Assembly (NCBI RefSeq): GCF_001721645.1
Contig: NZ_CP017141.1
Location: 4,278,001-4,342,000, forward strand
Reading direction: 5' to 3'
Length of the DNA stretch: 64,000 nucleotides
Source: Pedobacter steynii
GTDB taxonomy: Bacteria; Bacteroidota; Bacteroidia; Sphingobacteriales; Sphingobacteriaceae
The notes under the pieces are model-generated. The model was not told the origin of the DNA. It did not search any database and was given only the letters and a program-made list of their open reading frames with translations. Shown here in pieces: positions 63,258-64,000 of the stretch; the stretch's first letter is position 1, and the number at the start of each line of letters is the position of its first letter. The translations under genes were made by a program, and so were the position numbers.

Positions 63258-64000
63258 ATGACACAAGAAGAATTCGACATACTTTATGAGCGTTGCACCT
63301 CGGGGAAAGCGAGCCTGGAAGAACAGAAACTGTTTGAGGAATACAATGATCTGTTTGATTTATCCGATATTCCCTGGACAGCCGAAATGGGTGATTACCA
63401 GCTCACCCGGCAGCGGTTCCTAAAAGATCTTGACGAGCGGTTAACCCTAAGCGAGCCTAAAAAACTTAAAAAATGGCATTGGTCTGTTGCGGCCTCCATT
63501 GTCATCGCCATCGGTATTGGGTTTATCTTTATTAAATATTTCGACGAGCCTGGAAAGGCTAAGCCAATGGTGGCAGCGGTTGCTATTGAGCCGGGACGAG
63601 ACAAGGCTACGCTTATTTTATCCGATGGCCATCAGGTATTGTTAAAGGATTCAGGAAAAGACCTGATTTCCGAAAACGCGTATGTGACCATTTCAAAAGA
63701 CCGTGATAACACGCTGACCTATCAAAGCAATAACGAAGCTGGCGGAGGGGGTAAAGAGCTCTTCAATACACTGATTACCCCGCGTGGGGGGCAGTATGCA
63801 TTGGTACTTGCTGATGGTACCAGGGTGTGGTTAAATGCGGACAGCAAATTAGTGTTTCCCATCAACTTCAACGGAAAGGAACGCATTGTTCAGCTAACCG
63901 GCGAGGCCTATTTTGAAGTGGTGAAAAATAAGTCAAAGCCTTTTAAGGTGGTCACAGATCAAAAAACAGTGGAGGTACTTGGAACCAGCTTTAACGTAAG
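63258..64000 (+). CDS. FecR-family anti-sigma regulator (cut by window edge)
   Basis: The N-terminal 247 residues of a FecR-type transmembrane regulator. A short cytoplasmic domain (1-75), a membrane segment (SVAASIVIAIGIGFIFIKYF, about 79-98) and the periplasmic FecR domain (TPRGGQYALVLADGTRVWLN, LTGEAYFEVVKNKSKPFKV) are seen. The signal for release of the sigma factor usually comes from an outer-membrane TonB receptor, expected further right. Confidence 0.92.
   Translation, partial: MTQEEFDILYERCTSGKASLEEQKLFEEYNDLFDLSDIPWTAEMGDYQLTRQRFLKDLDERLTLSEPKKLKKWHWSVAASIVIAIGIGFIFIKYFDEPGKAKPMVAAVAIEPGRDKATLILSDGHQVLLKDSGKDLISENAYVTISKDRDNTLTYQSNNEAGGGGKELFNTLITPRGGQYALVLADGTRVWLNADSKLVFPINFNGKERIVQLTGEAYFEVVKNKSKPFKVVTDQKTVEVLGTSFNV

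Overview
The window looks like chromosome of a Sphingobacteriaceae bacterium close to Pedobacter (Bacteroidota). The basis is the gene families (DUF4296 and DUF4142 proteins, MutS2, archaeal-type ProS, paired POT transporters, a FecI/FecR pair), the many lipoprotein signals, and a Bacteroidota-type promoter (TTTG-N19-TATATTTG) in front of a tRNA. Genus is inferred from general familiarity with these families, not from a search.

Region 1 (1-30,378) is ordinary core genome. It carries aspartate kinase, a PLP-binding YggS protein, mutS2, a PQQ-type sugar dehydrogenase, the two-subunit 3-oxoacid CoA-transferase, uridine kinase, a LysM/RlpA-like protein, Dps, a UbiD-family decarboxylase, a FadL-like porin, proS, a trans-sulfuration enzyme, a dolichol-phosphate-mannose-type glycosyltransferase, two POT peptide transporters, a thiolase, an SPFH protein with a small Arc-type regulator, and a 7TM-HD (PgpH-like) phosphodiesterase. 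Strong hairpin terminators separate many of the units.

Region 2 (30,385-31,140) is a tRNA block: one tRNA-Ser(GCU), then four tandem copies of tRNA-Pro(UGG) in about 130-bp repeats, closed by a terminator.

Region 3 (31,081-54,580) is a candidate genomic island of 23,416 bp. The 3' end of the last tRNA-Pro plus its terminator (53 bp exact; 80 of 84 bp overall) is repeated in the same orientation at 54,497-54,580. A second, 22-bp repeat (21 of 22 identical) lies inside each end. No integrase was found; a decayed IS66 transposase sits at the right end. The cargo looks like a stress and sugar-oxidation module: two zinc alcohol dehydrogenases, a Gfo/Idh/MocA oxidoreductase, a lactonase, two SDRs (one without its catalytic Ser and Lys), a DUF72 protein, CinA, a 736-aa orphan protein, two orphan response regulators, a type II NADH dehydrogenase, three DUF4142 genes (one frameshifted at an A7 run), an SPW membrane protein, a DUF3606 protein, several tiny hydrophilic proteins, and an AT-rich carbamoyltransferase that appears to hold an SCP2-like domain as an insert.

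Region 4 (54,615-62,509) holds a secreted SMP-30-like protein and then a five-gene, one-strand terpene locus: polyprenyl diphosphate synthase, dxs, a long-form ispH, and two divergent class I terpene synthases, ended by a terminator. The first three genes would supply C5 units and a prenyl diphosphate for the two cyclases. This is the most promising candidate for an undescribed system. The window ends with a divergent ECF sigma factor and a truncated FecR anti-sigma gene, which probably opens a TonB-type uptake locus beyond the edge.
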